A DNA stretch of 64,000 nucleotides from Bacteroidota bacterium (GCA_029547705.1 JAKPOU010000001.1:217329-281328), one strand, 5' to 3'; shown: positions 8,506-17,105, counted from the first letter of the stretch. Notes: a model not told the origin generated them from the sequence alone. Made by a program: numbers and translations.

Positions 8506-9243
8506 ATGGCACTGGTTCATGAATTCGAACGAAGCGGCAACTGGCTTTTCAGAAGAAGAAGCTGGCTCCCTCTGTTTCTTGTTGCTGCCGGCATCCTGAT
8601 ACTCTGGGGCGGAAACAGGCAGGCAGGCTCCTTTAATCTCCGCGATGAGATGGTTTTTCTCGCAATAAGCCTTACTGGAGAGATAATCAGGATACTTACA
8701 GTGGGCTTTGCACCACAGGGAACATCCGGAAGAAACACTTCTGCCGGACAGGTTGCATGGGAGCTGAATGAGACCGGTGCTTATTCACTGGTAAGACATC
8801 CCCTTTATGCCGGAAACTTTCTCATGTGGCTCGGACCGGTGCTTTTTCTGAGGTCTGCCTGGTTTACCGTGATATTTATTCTGGTATACTGGCTTTATTA
8901 TGAGAGGATAATGTTTGCCGAGGAACAGTTTCTCAGACGGAAATTCGGGGAGAAATATGATGAATATTCTTCGAAAGTATATCCAATTATTCCGTTTAAA
9001 TTTAATTTCCTTCCCCCGGCACTTCCCTTTTCTCTCAGGAATGTACTGAAAAGGGAATATCACAGCTTTGTCAATATCTTCCTGATTTTTGCAGCCCTTG
9101 ATATTTCCAGGAATTACTTCCTTACCGGAAGGCTGTTTATTACCGATATCTGGATATGGCTCACATGCGGAGCCGGAATTATCTGGCTGATAATCCGGCT
9201 CATCCATAAATTCACGGACTGGCTTGAGGTTGAAGGCCGTTGA
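8506..9243 (+). CDS. Isoprenylcysteine carboxyl methyltransferase-like integral membrane protein
   Basis: 245 aa, five or more predicted transmembrane helices. The SAM-binding signature of the ICMT/PEMT/NnrU-like group is present in the middle: YSLVRHPLYAGNFLMWLG, then EEQFLRRKFGEKYDEYSSKVYPIIPF. Bacteria lack prenylated CaaX proteins, so the substrate is unknown; phospholipid or lipid A head-group methylation are known roles of relatives. It lies 36 bases after the envelope operon in the same direction, so it may modify the lipid handled by that operon, although a separate -7 box is visible. Confidence 0.78.
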   Translation: MALVHEFERSGNWLFRRRSWLPLFLVAAGILILWGGNRQAGSFNLRDEMVFLAISLTGEIIRILTVGFAPQGTSGRNTSAGQVAWELNETGAYSLVRHPLYAGNFLMWLGPVLFLRSAWFTVIFILVYWLYYERIMFAEEQFLRRKFGEKYDEYSSKVYPIIPFKFNFLPPALPFSLRNVLKREYHSFVNIFLIFAALDISRNYFLTGRLFITDIWIWLTCGAGIIWLIIRLIHKFTDWLEVEGR

Positions 9244-9267
9244 AAACCACGCCTTTGCCTGTGCCGC

Positions 9268-9945
9268 TTATTCCCTTGCTCCTGTGAATATCATGATATA
9301 ATAGAGCAATGTTGCCAGTGAGCCCACTGCAGCTATAACATAGGTCATAGCCGCCCATTTCAGGGCATCCCGGGCCCTTGCCTGGTTCTCATGTGAGGTA
9401 ACCCCTGTACCTGAAAGCCATACAAGGGCTCTCTGACTTGCATTGAATTCTACGGGCAGCGTTATAAAGCTGAAAAGGGTTGTCAGGGCGAACAGGACAA
9501 TGCCGGTGAATAAAAGTGCGGGGAAGGTTTTAATCATCAGAATGCCTGCAAGGATGACCCAGGTAACCCATTTTGATGAGAAGCTGACAACGGGAACCAG
9601 CCTTGATCTTAATGTGAGCCATGCATAGGCATTTGCATGCTGTACCGCATGCCCGGTTTCATGAGCTGCCACTGCTGCTGCTGCAATACTCCTTGATGCA
9701 TATACATCCCGGCTGAGATTGATAGTCTTCTTTTCCGGATTGTAATGGTCTGTAAGCTGTCCCGGCACGCTTACGACACTCACGTCATATATACCGTTGT
9801 CATGAAGCATCTTTTCAGCTATTTCCTTTCCGGTCATACCGTTTTCAACAGGTATTTTTGAATATTTCCTGAATTTTGATTTCAGAGTTGAACTGGCGAT
9901 CCAGCTAAGGACCATTACTGCTATGAAAATTAACCAGATATTCAT
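9268..9945 (-). CDS. YugP-family membrane zinc metallopeptidase
   Basis: 225 aa. An N-terminal membrane helix is followed by a catalytic region with HETGHAVQH (H95, E96, H99), the HExxH zinc site of the neutral zinc metallopeptidase family PF04298. Two or three further helices follow (WVTWVILAGILMIKTFPALLFTGIVLF and the C-terminal helix). The GTGVTSHENQARARDALKWAAMTYVIAAVGSL ending is typical of YugP. Location is the inner membrane with a cytosolic or membrane-proximal active site. It is a lone gene, convergent with the methyltransferase gene 24 bases away. Biological substrate unknown. Confidence 0.88.
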   Translation of the reverse strand: MNIWLIFIAVMVLSWIASSTLKSKFRKYSKIPVENGMTGKEIAEKMLHDNGIYDVSVVSVPGQLTDHYNPEKKTINLSRDVYASRSIAAAAVAAHETGHAVQHANAYAWLTLRSRLVPVVSFSSKWVTWVILAGILMIKTFPALLFTGIVLFALTTLFSFITLPVEFNASQRALVWLSGTGVTSHENQARARDALKWAAMTYVIAAVGSLATLLYYIMIFTGARE

Positions 9946-10086
9946 TATTGTATTTGTTTTTAAATTAACTTATTTCCGGGTTGAATTACCTTCAGGACTT
10001 CAAAAGCCCTGCCATTTGACTTTCATGCCAATTTGACAGGGACTTTTTAAGGATCAGGGTAAAAACGGACAGAAAGCGCTTTTATC

Positions 10087-10094
10087 TATATTTG
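10087..10094 (+). promoter_or_regulatory. -7 box immediately before yidD
   Basis: TATATTTG, an exact match to TAnnTTTG, ending 4 bases before the GTG start codon of yidD. No -33 TTTG is visible at the expected distance. Confidence 0.4.
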
Positions 10095-10098
10095 GAAC

Positions 10099-10407
10099 GT
10101 GGCAAAATTACTTAAGGATATACTGTCATTTCTGCTGGCACTTCCGGTGCATGTTTACCGCCATGCCATTTCTCCCTGGCTCAGGCCTTCCTGCAGGCAT
10201 GTTCCTTCCTGTTCGGCATATATGCTCGATGCCCTGAAGCTTCACGGTCCCTTTAAAGGCTTTTTGCTTGGCTTTGACAGGATTCTCCGGTGCCGGCCCG
10301 GGGGAACACACGGATATGATCCCGTACCCCTGTTTATTTTCCGCCGGTATAAATACCTGTCAGGAATACTGAGAGGCTGGAAAAGGCAGAACCGCCTCAG
10401 ACATTAA
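10099..10407 (+). CDS. yidD: Membrane protein insertion efficiency factor YidD
   Basis: 102 aa from a GTG start. It carries the YidD (DUF37) core: YRHAISPWLRPSCRHVPSCSAYMLDALKLHG, then GFLLGFDRILRCRPGGTHGYDPVP, with conserved cysteines. YidD assists YidC in inserting proteins into the inner membrane. Its usual neighbours (rnpA, yidC) are absent here. A perfect -7 box (TATATTTG, 10087-10094) lies only 4 bases before the GTG, so transcription would start at or right next to the start codon, suggesting a leaderless or nearly leaderless mRNA, or a different start. Confidence 0.88.
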   Translation: MAKLLKDILSFLLALPVHVYRHAISPWLRPSCRHVPSCSAYMLDALKLHGPFKGFLLGFDRILRCRPGGTHGYDPVPLFIFRRYKYLSGILRGWKRQNRLRH

Positions 10408-10452
10408 GTTTCAGCATCACAGCAGGCTCAGATCCGCAGGCCTGCAGTCATA

Positions 10453-11205
10453 TTAAAAATCCAGTTCCTTTTTCAGATTCTGATATCCCGTCCTGCTTAC
10501 CGGAAGCCTGTCACCCGATTTCAGTACGGCAATATGACTGTCCTTGCCGTAGGGTTCGATCTTGCTGATTTCTTGCACTCTTACCATGTATGATCTGTGG
10601 ATCCTGATAAAATCAGCCGGGGGAAGATTATCTTCATAATATTTCATTGTCTGTTGCTTGAGTGCCCTGCCCTCAATGTGGTGTACCATCACATAATCGT
10701 CCTGTGCCTCAAGGTATCTTATTTTCTCAACGGGAATAATTCTTATTGCATTACCTGTTCTTACAACGATCCTTGCAACGGGTGCTTCCGGAGCAGGCAA
10801 CTGTGAAAGGATACGGTTTGCCGCCTCCCTGCCGGCAGTTCCGGAACGGATTTTTTCAGCCGCCCTGTTGACAGCATCCAAAAAGCGCCTTTTATCAAAC
10901 GGTTTCAGCAGATAGTCAACGGCATTGAGCTCAAAGGCTCTTATTGCATACTGGTCATAGGCCGTGGTGAATATAATTTCAGGCTTTTCCGTCATTACCT
11001 CAAGCATTTCTATTCCCGTCAGCCTGGGCATCTGTATGTCAAGGAACACAAGGCCGGGTTTCATGGCTGTAATGGCTTTCAGTCCGGAAAAACCGTCACT
11101 GCATTCCGAAATGATATCAATATAATCCAGATCCTGGAGATAATGCCTTATAAGCTCCCTGGCCGGACTTTCATCATCTATGATTATCGTTCTGATCTTT
11201 TTCAT
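10453..11205 (-). CDS. LytTR-family response regulator
   Basis: 250 aa. Residues 1-120 form a receiver domain: acidic pair DDE near residue 11, phospho-acceptor Asp in FLDIQMP, Thr in FTTAYDQYA and Lys in LLKPFDKRRF. Residues about 145-250 form a LytTR DNA-binding domain (IPVEKIRYLEAQDDYVMVHH, FIRIHRSYMVRVQEISKIEP, LPVSRTGYQNLKK). It is the last gene of a minus-strand cluster with a LytS-type kinase and two LiaF-like membrane proteins, so it is the output of that envelope-sensing module. The gap of 150 bases to the kinase gene leaves room for separate control. Confidence 0.93.
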   Translation of the reverse strand: MKKIRTIIIDDESPARELIRHYLQDLDYIDIISECSDGFSGLKAITAMKPGLVFLDIQMPRLTGIEMLEVMTEKPEIIFTTAYDQYAIRAFELNAVDYLLKPFDKRRFLDAVNRAAEKIRSGTAGREAANRILSQLPAPEAPVARIVVRTGNAIRIIPVEKIRYLEAQDDYVMVHHIEGRALKQQTMKYYEDNLPPADFIRIHRSYMVRVQEISKIEPYGKDSHIAVLKSGDRLPVSRTGYQNLKKELDF

Positions 11206-11276
11206 CGGTGCTGTTGTTTTGGAATGAGACTGTCCGGTAACTTCCTTTTCTTTTCCGGCTTGGCGCAGGAACGGGT

Positions 11277-11300
11277 ATTCCGGATTATATTCCGGATGAT
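11277..11300. repeat. Tandem 12-bp repeat between kinase and regulator genes
   Basis: Two adjacent copies, ATTCCGGATTAT (11277-11288) and ATTCCGGATGAT (11289-11300), in the 150-base gap between the kinase and response-regulator genes. LytTR proteins bind direct repeats, but those usually have about 10-12 bases between centres and a different core, so the meaning is open. Confidence 0.3.
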
Positions 11301-11355
11301 ATGTGGTTCAGTCCGGCAATGAAATACGGAAAGGAGACCTGCGGCAGCTTTTTTC

Positions 11356-12408
11356 TCAGGTTTCATGCGGAATAAAAAGTGTTACACTGAATACGTCCTT
11401 CTCTTTTGAGGTTATAAGCCGGGCTTTGTTACCGTAAAACAATGACAGCCGGTTTTCAACATTTGCCAGCCCCGTACCGGTTCCCTTCCTGAAAGACGGG
11501 GATGATTCAAAATTATTGCTTATTGTGATCTGCACGCAGTCCTCTGTTTTTTTCACTTCGGTTTTTATGGTTACGGATCCGCTGCTTTCATAAACGCCGT
11601 GTTTTATGGCATTTTCAAAAAGAGGCTGCAGTATCATTACAGGCAGCTTCAGGTCGAGACACTGCGTATCAATATTTTCTTCCGTTGAAAGCCTGTCGCC
11701 AAAACGGATTTTTTCTATATCGGAATAAAGTTTGAGATTTTCCAGTTCATTCCTGAGTGATACAGCCTGTTCATCCTTTTTTGAAAGCCCGTATCTTATG
11801 AATTCAGACAGTTTTATCACCATCTCTCTTGCTTTCTCCGGATTGGTAAGGGTGAGAGAGCTGACGGAATTCAGGCTGTTGAACAGGAAATGCGGATTGA
11901 TCTGTGATCTGAGCATTTTCAGTTCTGTTTCCTTTAAAAGACTTTCAAGTTTTGCTTCCCTTGCTTTTTTTTCCGACAGCTTTCCCAGGCTTATAAACAG
12001 ATAATAGGTTACTACAGCCAGGATATAGATAAAAACGGATGCCCCGGCCCTGTATGGCAATGTGCTTTTCCAGTATATCCCGAAGAATAATTTATCCCCG
12101 GTCACTGACTGTAACGTCATTCTGGTTATTACCATGCTCAGAGAAATGAAGACAGTGCCTGCTATTATCAGACTAAATACAATCAGAAAAACTTTTGTGT
12201 TTTCCCTGTTGATATAGCTGAAAGGGTACCATAGTGACAAAATCAGAACAGAAAGGATGAAAAAGGACAGAAGGGTATCCGGTATGCTTAGCGCATCAAA
12301 GTAGCCGTATATGAAATAGAATAACAGTATCTGGCCGGCTGCAAGGATGATCCAGACCAGCCACCATATGATCAGCCTTGTCCTGTTCTGAAGTACAGGA
12401 TGTTTCAT
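11356..12408 (-). CDS. LytS/YehU-type sensor histidine kinase
   Basis: 350 aa. Four predicted transmembrane helices fill residues about 12-150, with no extracytoplasmic sensor domain of note (intramembrane-sensing type). A short coiled-coil linker (SEKKAREAKLESLLKETELKML) leads to the His_kinase domain with RSQINPHFLFNSLNS (phospho-His), an N-box LFENAIKHGV and a G-box GTGLANVENRLSLFYG. It pairs with the LytTR regulator downstream. The LiaF-like gene ends 16 bases upstream, matching the known association of LiaF-type proteins with kinases they inhibit. Confidence 0.92.
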   Translation of the reverse strand: MKHPVLQNRTRLIIWWLVWIILAAGQILLFYFIYGYFDALSIPDTLLSFFILSVLILSLWYPFSYINRENTKVFLIVFSLIIAGTVFISLSMVITRMTLQSVTGDKLFFGIYWKSTLPYRAGASVFIYILAVVTYYLFISLGKLSEKKAREAKLESLLKETELKMLRSQINPHFLFNSLNSVSSLTLTNPEKAREMVIKLSEFIRYGLSKKDEQAVSLRNELENLKLYSDIEKIRFGDRLSTEENIDTQCLDLKLPVMILQPLFENAIKHGVYESSGSVTIKTEVKKTEDCVQITISNNFESSPSFRKGTGTGLANVENRLSLFYGNKARLITSKEKDVFSVTLFIPHET

Positions 12409-12424
12409 GTCCGGATTTTTCAGA

Positions 12425-13174
12425 TTAATAACTCTTCACTTCGCCCCCGCCAAAAACCACAGTTCCTTTTATTACAAGCTGGCTTTCGGGATTGACGGGT
12501 CTTTCCTGCCTCAGCTTCCGTGAATCGGTGAATCCTCCGAGGACAGGAGTCACTTCAATGGTGACCTGCCATGATTCGGGGACAATTATTGTTGCTCCTC
12601 CAAAAACACAGATTATCTCTATCTCGTTTCTTCCCGGAGCCAGGACGGCTTTTGTGAGATTGAGTTCCGTCCCGCCGAATACGGCCGTGATTTTTCCCCC
12701 TCTGAAGTTATTGGAAACAATCTGTCTGTCCCCGCCGCTGAAAATATTGATATAATCAATGTAATCATCACTCGTAAGATCCTTTGTTACCCTTCCCGAC
12801 CATCCCTTCCTCCTTGAGGAAATGAAAAGAATGCCGGCAATTATGAATATTGCGGGCCAGAACAAATTATACATATGGAAGGTATGCCTGAACACAAGGG
12901 GTATCATAAAGAATCCGCCGACGGCCATTACTATTATGCCTGCACTTTTTTCCCTGGAATTTACCGTCATTACCAGGCCAATAACCACCAGCAGCATCTG
13001 CCAGCTGAAAATCACCCTGTCGATAAAATCAGGGAATATTCCGGTATTTCTTAACAGGAGAAATAATCCGGTAAGGACAAGTATCACCCCTACGGTTGCC
13101 TTGTTGTTTTTGTCATAGACATGTTCCCTGCCCTGATAGCCGGGATGTTTCCGGTATTCGTCATTTGTTTCCAT
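12425..13174 (-). CDS. LiaF-like membrane protein (DUF5668 plus cell-wall-stress C-terminal domain)
   Basis: 249 aa from ATG 13174 (METNDEYRKHP); a longer reading from 13234 would overlap the upstream gene. About four transmembrane helices (residues about 35-130) form a LiaI/LiaF-like N-terminal region. The C-terminal domain (about 150-249) is a beta-helix-like toast-rack fold with repeated 'FGG' turns: NIFSGGDRQIVS, KITAVFGGTELNL, ICVFGGATIIVP, TVVFGGGEVKSY. LiaF in Firmicutes inhibits the LiaS kinase until the envelope is stressed. It lies 16 bases before the kinase gene, so a similar restraining role is likely. Confidence 0.85.
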   Translation of the reverse strand: METNDEYRKHPGYQGREHVYDKNNKATVGVILVLTGLFLLLRNTGIFPDFIDRVIFSWQMLLVVIGLVMTVNSREKSAGIIVMAVGGFFMIPLVFRHTFHMYNLFWPAIFIIAGILFISSRRKGWSGRVTKDLTSDDYIDYINIFSGGDRQIVSNNFRGGKITAVFGGTELNLTKAVLAPGRNEIEIICVFGGATIIVPESWQVTIEVTPVLGGFTDSRKLRQERPVNPESQLVIKGTVVFGGGEVKSY

Positions 13175-13184
13175 ACTTGCATAT

Positions 13185-13565
13185 TTAAATATTTGTTTTT
13201 TCAGCCTGTTTTTTCTTTCTGAAGAAGGAGGCAATGATTAATGATATTCCCGCAAGGATTACTACTGAGGGCCAGTAAAAGACTTTAACCGCTGCCGGCA
13301 TTCCGCCGAGCCGGTTTTCGTACAAAAACCACACCCCCCCGGCAATCAGAAGAATGCCCGGCAGGAGACTGGGGTTAAGTATCAGAAGGACCCCGACAAA
13401 GATCATTGCTGTTTCCCAGGTAAAATATTCCTTAATGCCGCCCAGGTGCAGCAGGTCATTTGTTGCCACCAGGAGAGCAAGTCCCAGAACAATGAGGAAA
13501 AGCCCGATTCCTCTCCCCGGATGGTGCTCTCTCTGTTTCTGTACAAAAGTATCGCGCTTTTTCAT
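13185..13565 (-). CDS. Small DUF5668/LiaI-like membrane protein
   Basis: 126 aa with four predicted transmembrane helices: GIGLFLIVLGLALLVATNDLLHLG, WETAMIFVGVLLILNPSLLPGILLIAGGVWFLYEN and FYWPSVVILAGISLIIASFFRKKK. This is the LiaI-LiaF-like transmembrane region without the toast-rack domain. It is the first gene of the kinase/regulator operon and ends 10 bases before the LiaF-like start. Its role is probably to modulate or localise the LiaF-like protein, by analogy only. Confidence 0.8.
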   Translation of the reverse strand: MKKRDTFVQKQREHHPGRGIGLFLIVLGLALLVATNDLLHLGGIKEYFTWETAMIFVGVLLILNPSLLPGILLIAGGVWFLYENRLGGMPAAVKVFYWPSVVILAGISLIIASFFRKKKQAEKTNI

Positions 13566-13582
13566 CAGAAATAATTTATGAT

Positions 13583-13590
13583 CAAAAATA
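13583..13590 (-). promoter_or_regulatory. -7 box of the LiaI/LiaF-kinase-regulator operon
   Basis: On the minus strand this reads TATTTTTG, an exact TAnnTTTG match, 17 bases before the first start codon of the operon. Only an A/T-rich, non-consensus -33 region is present, as might fit a regulated promoter. Confidence 0.45.
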
Positions 13591-13713
13591 CTTCAGTGTT
13601 TTAAATAGTGTTAATAAAAATCGGTGAATGCCGGATTTTTTAAGGTATATCACAGCTGCAAAGGATATTTTTTACATTTTTGTTGATAATTTTTTTAATT
13701 GGATAAGCTTTCA

Positions 13714-13721
13714 TACTTTTG
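13714..13721 (+). promoter_or_regulatory. -7 box of the yceD-rpmF-plsX-fabH operon
   Basis: TACTTTTG, an exact TAnnTTTG match followed by CAGACC. Transcription would start near 13728. This decides the start of the first gene: a TTG at 13699 would lie upstream of the transcript, so ATG 13741 is the likely start. Confidence 0.5.
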
Positions 13722-13740
13722 CAGACCAAATTTTGTTGAG

Positions 13741-14259
13741 ATGTCGGGTTTATATAGCATACCGATAAGCGGGATGAAGGAGGGCTGCCGGAGTTTTGAT
13801 TTTGAAATAGGGAATGATCTTTTTGCCCATTTTGAGGAAGCAGAAGTAAGGGAAGGATCCCTGAAAGCGATTGTTCAGGCCGAAAAGGGTCCTGCTCACA
13901 TTGATCTCACAATTCTCATTGACGGTGCAGTAAACATTTCATGTGACCGGTGTCTCGGCATTTTTCCGTTTCCGGTACATTGCATTAACAGCTTGCTGGT
14001 TAAGTTTGGAAAGACACACGATGAAAGCGATCCGGATATTATTTTATTATCCGAAGAAGAAAATGAACTGGACCTGATGCAGTATTTTTACGAATATATT
14101 ATTCTTGCATTGCCGATACAGCGTATTCACCCCGCGGATGAAAGCGGGAACAGTACCTGTGATCCGGAAATGATAAGCAGGCTGAACAGGCATTTAAAAA
14201 ACAACAATACCGGAACTGACCCGCGCTGGGACGAATTAAGAAAGATTACGAACAATTAA
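13741..14259 (+). CDS. YceD/DUF177-family protein
   Basis: 172 aa from ATG 13741. The family core is visible: SCDRCLGIFPFPV (a CxxC that may bind metal), then a hydrophobic-acidic stretch LDLMQYFYEYIILALPIQRIHP, and a C-terminal DPRWDELRKI ending that is shared by many DUF177 proteins. In bacteria and plastids this family is linked to 23S rRNA accumulation or ribosome assembly, and the gene classically precedes rpmF, as here (11 bases before it). Confidence 0.88.
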   Translation: MSGLYSIPISGMKEGCRSFDFEIGNDLFAHFEEAEVREGSLKAIVQAEKGPAHIDLTILIDGAVNISCDRCLGIFPFPVHCINSLLVKFGKTHDESDPDIILLSEEENELDLMQYFYEYIILALPIQRIHPADESGNSTCDPEMISRLNRHLKNNNTGTDPRWDELRKITNN

Positions 14260-14270
14260 AACTGATTACA

Positions 14271-14456
14271 ATGGCACATCCCAAACGAAAACAATCCAAG
14301 GCCAGGAGAGACAAGCGCAGAACTCATGACAAGGCAACTGCACCGACAGTTATAAGCTGTTCAAACTGTGGATTTTCAGTTCAGTATCACAGGGTATGTC
14401 CTGAATGCGGATATTACCGTGGCAAGCCGGCTGTAGAAAAGAAAACCAGCGCTTAG
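14271..14456 (+). CDS. rpmF: 50S ribosomal protein L32
   Basis: 61 aa. It begins MAHPKRKQSKARRDKRRTHDKAT, the invariant basic N-terminus of L32, and has a zinc-ribbon pair of CxxC motifs (SCSNCGF and VCPECGYYRG). It is therefore the zinc-binding form. It sits between the DUF177 gene and plsX, the conserved bacterial order linking ribosome assembly with fatty acid and phospholipid synthesis. Confidence 0.97.
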   Translation: MAHPKRKQSKARRDKRRTHDKATAPTVISCSNCGFSVQYHRVCPECGYYRGKPAVEKKTSA

Positions 14457-14481
14457 GATTTTTCACTAAACCCTTGATACA

Positions 14482-15420
14482 ATGAGAATAGGACTTGATA
14501 TCATGGGTGGAGATTTTGCACCCGGAGCAGTTATAGAAGGTGCAATTGATACACTTGTTCATCTTTCCGGCGAAGACAAATTAGTTCTTATTGGTGATCA
14601 GCAGGCGGTTGAATCAAAACTCAGGGAGAGTACTGCCGATCTTTCACGTGTCGAAATTGTCCATTCAACACAGGTTATCGGAATGGGTGATATCCCTTCC
14701 AAGGCCTATTCGCACAAGCCCGATTCGAGTATAGCTGTGGGATACCGGCTTCTGAAGGAAGGCAGGATTGACGGGTTCTGCAGTGCCGGCAATACAGGAG
14801 CAATGCTGGTGGGCGCAAGCTATACCGTCAACGTCATCCCGGGGGTTTTAAGGCCGGCACTTGCTGCAATTGTTCCCCTGTTTGACGACCGCAATGCAGT
14901 GATTCTGGATGTGGGTCTGAATCCCGACACAAAGCCTGACGTGCTTCTCCAATATGGGCTTCTGGGAAGCTTCTTTGCAAAATATGTCCTGAAGACTGAC
15001 AGTCCCGTTGTGAAGCTTCTCAATATTGGAGAAGAGGAATCGAAAGGAACAGCAGCAATCAGAGCTGCCTATGAACTTCTGAAAAGTCACCCGGGAATAA
15101 ATTTCCAGGGTAATTTTGAAGCAAACGAAATGTTCAGGGAAAATAATCCTGACGTACTTGTTTGCGATGGTTTTGTCGGAAATATTGTCCTGAAGCAGAC
15201 AGAGGCCTTTTACCGGCTGTATAAATCGAGAAATCTGGGTGATCCCTATTTTGAAAGGCTTAATTTTGAGAATATCGGCGGAACGCCGGTAGTGGGTATT
15301 AATGCAAATGTGGTTATAGGGCATGGAATATCGAAACGTAAGGCCATCATGAACATGATCCTTCAGACCCTTGCGGTAGTCCGTGTCAATCTCTCGCAAA
15401 AGATCAAAGAATCAATCTGA
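14482..15420 (+). CDS. plsX: Phosphate acyltransferase PlsX
   Basis: 312 aa, the normal length. It starts [21 protein letters not shown] and carries [55 protein letters not shown] and a C-terminal [13 protein letters not shown] segment. PlsX makes acyl-phosphate from acyl-ACP and phosphate for PlsY in phosphatidic acid synthesis and acts as a peripheral inner-membrane enzyme. It follows rpmF by 25 bases, and fabH begins 2 bases after its stop. Confidence 0.97.
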   Translation: MRIGLDIMGGDFAPGAVIEGAIDTLVHLSGEDKLVLIGDQQAVESKLRESTADLSRVEIVHSTQVIGMGDIPSKAYSHKPDSSIAVGYRLLKEGRIDGFCSAGNTGAMLVGASYTVNVIPGVLRPALAAIVPLFDDRNAVILDVGLNPDTKPDVLLQYGLLGSFFAKYVLKTDSPVVKLLNIGEEESKGTAAIRAAYELLKSHPGINFQGNFEANEMFRENNPDVLVCDGFVGNIVLKQTEAFYRLYKSRNLGDPYFERLNFENIGGTPVVGINANVVIGHGISKRKAIMNMILQTLAVVRVNLSQKIKESI

Positions 15421-15422
15421 TA

Positions 15423-16421
15423 ATGGGAAAAATACGTGCAGCCATAACTGGGATTCATGCGTGGGTTCCGGAATACAGGCTTACAAATTTTGAGCTGTCC
15501 AGAATGGTTGACACATCCGACGAATGGATAATGCAGCGTGTCGGGATAAAGGAGAGAAGGATCCTGAAAGGGGAAGGGCTCGGTACCTCCGAACTGGGTG
15601 TGAACGCAGTAAAGGGCCTGCTGGAAAAGACAGGAACATCACCCGCTGAAGTGGAACTTCTGATTTGTGCCACCATCACACCTGACATGATGTTTCCGGC
15701 AACGGCCAATATAATATCCGACAAGGCAGGTATAAAAAATGCATTCAGCTTTGACCTGTCGGCAGCCTGTTCAGGTTTTCTCTTTGCTCTTCAGACCGGT
15801 GCGGCATACATTGAATCCGGATTATGCAGGAAGGTGGTCATAGTGGGAGCGGATAAAATGTCATCCATAACTGATTATACCGACCGTACCACCTGCCCCC
15901 TCTTCGGAGACGGCGCCGGTGCGGTTCTTCTTGAACCGACAGAAGAGGAAGTGGGCATCATGGACCATATTCTGAATGTTGACGGATCGGGTTGCAGGTA
16001 CCTTCACATGAAAGCCGGGGGATCTGCCAGGCCTGCATCCCATGAAACTGTTGAAGCCAGGGAACACTTCGTCTACCAGGAAGGACAGGCAGTATTCAAG
16101 TTTGCAGTGTCAAGCATGGCTGATGTGGCTGCTGAAATAATGGTACGCAACAATCTTAAACCTGAAGATATTGCCTATCTGGTTCCCCACCAGGCTAATC
16201 TCAGAATCATTGATGCCACCGGGCGGAGAATGGGACTGCCTCCAGAAAAGGTTATGGTAAATATTGAAAATTACGGAAATACCACTGCGGCAACCATTCC
16301 TCTCTGCCTCTGGGATTATGAAAAAAAACTGAAAAAAGGAGATATACTCATTCTTGCAGCTTTCGGGGGAGGATTCACCTGGGGCTCCATTTATTTAAAA
16401 TGGGCCTATGACCCGCAATAA
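15423..16421 (+). CDS. fabH: 3-oxoacyl-ACP synthase III
   Basis: 332 aa. The FabH catalytic triad is intact: C116 in [14 protein letters not shown]256 in [11 protein letters not shown] and N286 in [12 protein letters not shown]. It condenses acetyl-CoA (or another short acyl-CoA) with malonyl-ACP to start fatty acid synthesis. The position directly after plsX, with 2 bases between them, is the conserved arrangement and implies translational coupling. Confidence 0.97.
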   Translation: MGKIRAAITGIHAWVPEYRLTNFELSRMVDTSDEWIMQRVGIKERRILKGEGLGTSELGVNAVKGLLEKTGTSPAEVELLICATITPDMMFPATANIISDKAGIKNAFSFDLSAACSGFLFALQTGAAYIESGLCRKVVIVGADKMSSITDYTDRTTCPLFGDGAGAVLLEPTEEEVGIMDHILNVDGSGCRYLHMKAGGSARPASHETVEAREHFVYQEGQAVFKFAVSSMADVAAEIMVRNNLKPEDIAYLVPHQANLRIIDATGRRMGLPPEKVMVNIENYGNTTAATIPLCLWDYEKKLKKGDILILAAFGGGFTWGSIYLKWAYDPQ

Positions 16422-16467
16422 GCATAATGTAATATACGTAATAGTATGTAAATTACGCAATAGTTTA

Positions 16468-16475
16468 TATATTTG
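16468..16475 (+). promoter_or_regulatory. -7 box of the bactofilin-ATP synthase operon
   Basis: TATATTTG, an exact match to the phylum -7 box, 36 bases before the bactofilin start. Just upstream is an imperfect 19-base direct repeat (ACGTAATAGTATGTA at 16436 and ACGCAATAGTTTATA at 16455). No clear TTTG -33 element is present. Confidence 0.5.
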
Positions 16476-16511
16476 CGAGTTATTAAGTTTATATCTTAAA
16501 ACTCTGATAAA

Positions 16512-16907
16512 ATGGCAAAATTCAATGAGGCTGAAATAGCAGCAATCAATCTGATCAGCAGTGGAACTGATATAACCGGGGATATAAAATCAGGCGGAGA
16601 CCTGCGGATTGACGGCACTCTTAACGGCAATCTCAATACCAAGGGAAAGGTGGTTATCGGGCCGACAGGAAAGGTAAACGGAGAAGTAGTCTGCAAAAAT
16701 TCTGAGGTTTCAGGTATTGTTGAAGGGAAAATCACTGTACACCAGCTGCTTATTTTAAAAGTCTCTTCCAAGATCCTGGGCGATATAGTTACTGCAAAAC
16801 TATCAATCGAGCCAGGCGCAATATTTTCGGGAAACTGTAAAATGAGTGACAATGAAACCGGAGGAGGAGCTGGAAAAGGAAAAGAATCAGAAAAAACCTC
16901 AAGATAA
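16512..16907 (+). CDS. Bactofilin (polymer-forming cytoskeletal protein)
   Basis: 131 aa. The DUF583/bactofilin beta-helix is visible as repeated short strands: TDITGDIKSGGDLRIDGTLNGNL, GKVVIGPTGKVNGEVVCKNSEVSGIVEGKI, SSKILGDIVTAKLSIEPGAIFSGNCKM. It forms nucleotide-free filaments at the membrane. A flexible polar tail of about 20 residues follows the core. That tail is encoded by the same DNA as the start of atpZ: the genes overlap by 56 bases in different frames. Confidence 0.93.
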   Translation: MAKFNEAEIAAINLISSGTDITGDIKSGGDLRIDGTLNGNLNTKGKVVIGPTGKVNGEVVCKNSEVSGIVEGKITVHQLLILKVSSKILGDIVTAKLSIEPGAIFSGNCKMSDNETGGGAGKGKESEKTSR

Positions 16908-17097
16908 AAGGCTGAGCAGCTATGCCAAATATACCGGTATGGCCTTCCAGATGGGAATAATAATTCTGGCCACCACCTGGGGCGGAATTAAGATAGACCA
17001 GCTTGCCGGATTTGAAAAGCCTGTATTTACAATAATACTTTCATTACTCGGTGTTTTTGCAGCAATCTATACTGCAGTCAAAGACTTTCTGAAGTAA
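16852..17097 (+). CDS. atpZ: AtpZ/AtpI-family small membrane protein
   Basis: 81 aa from ATG 16852 (MKPEEELEKEK), inside the end of the bactofilin gene; a GTG at 16846 would add two residues. A charged N-terminus is followed by YAKYTGMAFQMGIIILATTWGGIKIDQ and a second helix VFTIILSLLGVFAAIYTAVKDFLK. This is the two-helix AtpZ (PF09527) family encoded at the head of many ATP synthase operons; it is thought to help c-ring assembly or carry Mg2+/Ca2+. Confidence 0.88.
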   Translation: MKPEEELEKEKNQKKPQDKRLSSYAKYTGMAFQMGIIILATTWGGIKIDQLAGFEKPVFTIILSLLGVFAAIYTAVKDFLK

Positions 17098-17105
17098 ACC
17101 TTACC

